Position numbers and translations under genes: made by a program. From Marivivens sp. (lineage in GTDB: Bacteria > Pseudomonadota > Alphaproteobacteria > Rhodobacterales > Rhodobacteraceae), in contig JALRLK010000080.1 in assembly GCA_023254495.1 (NCBI GenBank), positions 1 through 37,386 on the forward strand: a stretch of DNA of 37,386 nt, read 5' to 3'. Under the pieces are notes generated by a model that had not been told where the DNA came from, did not search any database, and was given only the letters and a program-made list of their open reading frames with translations. This document shows positions 35,630-37,386 of this stretch, piece by piece (the stretch's first letter is position 1; each line of letters begins with the position of its first letter).

Positions 35630-35658
35630 TTGAAAAACGGGTTCTTTGGGCGCATTTA
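35630..35658 (+). promoter_or_regulatory. Putative sigma-70 promoter of infA
   Basis: TTGAAA (35630-35635) and CATTTA (35653-35658) are separated by 17 bases, upstream of the infA start by about 46 bases. The -35 matches well (5 of 6) and the -10 poorly. An AGGAG ribosome-binding site lies 5 bases before the infA ATG. Confidence 0.35.
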
Positions 35659-35704
35659 GGCGCCGTTCGCGAAATTTGGCGGACGGTCACACTCAGGAGA
35701 TCAC

Positions 35705-35923
35705 ATGGCCAAGGAAGAACTGCTCGAATTCCCCGGTGTCGTGAAGGAACTTCTGCCGAACGCGACATTCCTGGTCGAGCTGGAAAACGGCCATACGATC
35801 ATCGCGCATACGGCAGGCAAGATGCGCAAGAACCGCATCCGCGTTCTGGCTGGCGACAAGGTTCAGGTGGAAATGACCCCCTACGATCTGACCAAGGGTC
35901 GGATCAACTATCGCTTCAAGTGA
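35705..35923 (+). CDS. infA: Translation initiation factor IF-1
   Basis: A 72-residue S1-like OB-fold protein that binds the ribosomal A site during initiation. The sequence contains the family's [20 protein letters not shown] and the closing [18 protein letters not shown] precedes the ATG. The stop overlaps the GTG start of maf (GTGA). Confidence 0.99.
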   Translation: MAKEELLEFPGVVKELLPNATFLVELENGHTIIAHTAGKMRKNRIRVLAGDKVQVEMTPYDLTKGRINYRFK

Positions 35924-36525
35924 GCACCGAACGGCCCGATAGCGGGCTGCGGCTGATCTTGGGCTCCGGATCGCCGCGGCGGCTGGAGCTTCTGGCGCAG
36001 ATCGGCGTTACGCCCGATGCCGTGCGCCCCCCCGATATCGACGAGACGCCGCTCAAAGCCGAGCTGCCGCGCGACTATGTCAAGCGGCTGGCGCGCGCGA
36101 AGGCTATGGCTGTGCCCGCCGCGGAGGGCGAGATCGTCCTTTGCGCCGATACCACCGTGGCGCTGGGCCGCCGCATCCTCGGCAAGCCCGAGAATGAGGG
36201 CGAGGCCGCTGAATTCCTGCACCTGCTCTCGGGTCGCCGCCACAAGGTCATCACGGCCGTGTCGGTCAAGCGGGGCGAGAAGATCTGGGTCAAGGACGTG
36301 CAAACGACCGTAGCGATGAAGCTTCTCTCCAACCCCGAGGTGAACGCCTATATCGCGAGCGGCGACTGGAAGGGCAAGGCCGGTGGCTATGCCATCCAAG
36401 GCCCGGCAGGCGCCTTCATCCCGTGGATCACAGGCTCGTTCACCTGCGTCGTGGGCCTGCCCCTTTCTGAGACCGCAGGCCTTCTCGTGGCTGCGGGCTA
36501 TCCTCTTTACGGAGACACAGCATGA
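35920..36525 (+). CDS. maf: Maf family nucleoside triphosphate pyrophosphatase
   Basis: A 201-residue Maf/YceF-like protein that hydrolyses noncanonical or house-cleaning nucleoside triphosphates. [11 protein letters not shown] (15-25) is the phosphate-binding signature, [15 protein letters not shown] carries the catalytic aspartate, and [18 protein letters not shown] is the conserved C-terminal segment. Starts with GTG overlapping infA and stops by ATGA overlap with the RNase E/G gene, so infA, maf and the ribonuclease are coupled. Confidence 0.96.
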   Translation: MSTERPDSGLRLILGSGSPRRLELLAQIGVTPDAVRPPDIDETPLKAELPRDYVKRLARAKAMAVPAAEGEIVLCADTTVALGRRILGKPENEGEAAEFLHLLSGRRHKVITAVSVKRGEKIWVKDVQTTVAMKLLSNPEVNAYIASGDWKGKAGGYAIQGPAGAFIPWITGSFTCVVGLPLSETAGLLVAAGYPLYGDTA

Positions 36526-36955
36526 AGGGCCGTTCGATCCTTCTCGACCATATCGGCGGCCGCGAAGCCGCGGCCCTTTTTTCTGACGGCAAGCTAGACG
36601 ATCTTCTGATCGACGACGACACCGCCCCGCGCCCCGGCGCGATCTTCCGCGCGATCTGTGACCGGCCCTTGAAAGGGCAGGGCGGTATGATGCTGCGCCT
36701 CCCCGATGGCGAAACCGCCTTCCTGCGGCTGGGCAAGGGCCTCAAGCCCGGCCAGCCGATGCTGGTGCAGGTCACCGGCTATGCCGAGGGCGGCAAGGCC
36801 GTTCCCGTCACCGACCGGATCCTTTTCAAAAGCCGCTACGCCATCGTCACCCCCGGCGCGCCCGGCATCAACATCAGCCGCCAGATCGACGACGAGGACG
36901 AGCGCGACCGGCTTCTGGGCCTCGCCCGCGCTGTGATGGAAGGCGAGGACGGGTT
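36522..36955 (+). CDS. Ribonuclease E/G family protein, N-terminal part only, broken at a join
   Basis: The first about 145 residues match the small alphaproteobacterial RNase E/G-type protein that follows maf: [39 protein letters not shown], and [14 protein letters not shown]-like text near residue 115. Family members run to about 350 residues. Here the family-like sequence ends at GEDGL, and six unlike codons then meet a stop at 36978-36980. The break coincides with an abrupt fall in GC content and the start of an unrelated gene on the other strand, so this is a cut gene, not a natural short form. The native remainder, usually followed by a yacG-like gene, is missing. Confidence 0.88.
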
Positions 36956-37386
36956 AATCCAGGATGATTATCAAAAATAATTCCAAACATGTCATAAGTT
37001 TCACGCTCATGCCAGTTTGCACCCGCCCATATCTCTACTACAGAGGGAATGTGTGGTTCTTTCTCAGAGACACAAACTTCTAATCTGATTCTCTGATTTC
37101 GAGTGATTGATAACAATGAGTAGACCGCATGTAATTCACGTGAGGTTTCCTCCGGGAAATGAATTCCGTTCACTCCGATACACATTTCAAATCGAAGTTG
37201 ATCGCGCAAGATTTTTGCAACATCTACTAAACGTGCAGCTTTAATAAATAAAGTTAATTCACCACGATCTACAACCACTTTCTCAATTGCATCACTAAAT
37301 AATGGATAAGCCCGTTCTAAATCATCTGCTACTTGATCAAAATATCCACCATATGGTCGTTGTGTAGAGGCAATAACCGCTGCAGT
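36949..37386 (-). CDS. nuoC: NADH-quinone oxidoreductase subunit C, actinobacterial type, internal fragment
   Basis: On the minus strand an uncut frame enters at the right edge and gives [69 protein letters not shown] and [22 protein letters not shown]. This is subunit C of complex I; the PYGG and VVVDRGELT segments are typical of actinobacterial NuoC, not of Rhodobacteraceae. AT-rich codon use suggests a low-GC actinobacterium such as freshwater acI lineages (inference). After PGLT, where the family continues ILMPDDW, the frame turns into nonsense from the antisense of the RNase gene and stops at 36874. Both ends are therefore artificial: the window edge and the join. Confidence 0.88.

Noticed and set aside
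36960-37386. nuoC fragment as a true horizontal transfer into the host
   Set aside because: Both nuoC and the RNase E/G gene are cut at the same point with no transposon or repeat, which fits an assembly join better.

Overview
The window is a high-GC stretch of an alphaproteobacterial genome, almost certainly Rhodobacteraceae (Rhodobacter/Paracoccus relatives). The evidence is the ctaC-ctaB-small ORF-ctaG-ctaE-surf1 cluster followed by thrC and an M16 peptidase, the murA-DUF2948-hisD-UPF0262-LMW phosphatase cluster, the infA-maf-RNase E/G cluster, ptsP close to lysC, and an intergenic palindromic repeat typical of that family. Genes are tightly packed, with many start/stop overlaps (ATGA, GTGA, TTGA).

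Layout. 1-215: N-terminus of the helicase gene hrpB (minus strand). 297-1350: an AT-rich gap with one orphan coiled-coil gene and several dyads. 1353-8139 (minus): tldD, dprA, topA, scoA, scoB. 8321-17297 (plus): aa3-type cytochrome oxidase subunits and assembly factors (ctaC, ctaB, small membrane protein, ctaG, ctaE, surf1), then thrC, M16 peptidase, a GNAT and an FAD-linked dehydrogenase. 17370-20010 (minus): flavin reductase-like protein, OsmC-like protein, mtnP and apt; the last two form a methylthioadenosine/adenine salvage pair. 20094-21428 (plus): GNAT and EcsC-like protein. 21425-27490: ptsP (minus), a compositionally odd GNAT (plus), lysC, SDR, DUF1178 and NUDIX (all minus). 27606-30114 (plus): modABC molybdate transporter. 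30156-30230: tRNA-Thr(GGU), minus. 30318-36955 (plus): small basic protein, murA, DUF2948, hisD, UPF0262, LMW phosphatase, nitrilase-family amidase, infA, maf and the start of an RNase E/G gene.

The last ~430 bases do not belong with the rest. At about 36949-36960 the RNase E/G reading frame stops being family-like, GC content collapses, and the opposite strand encodes an internal piece of an actinobacterial-type NADH dehydrogenase subunit C (NuoC). Both genes are cut at the same point, so this is best read as a chimeric assembly join in a metagenome-derived contig, with a low-GC actinobacterium as the likely source of the tail.

I did not find a clear new defence or mobile system. The most unusual native features are the AT-rich orphan locus with a 20-bp perfect dyad between its putative -35 and -10 boxes, four copies of a family-specific palindromic repeat (two in head-to-head inversion upstream of hisD), tandem hairpins between ctaC and ctaB, and a GNAT gene with a consensus -35 box and a spacer dyad inserted between ptsP and lysC.
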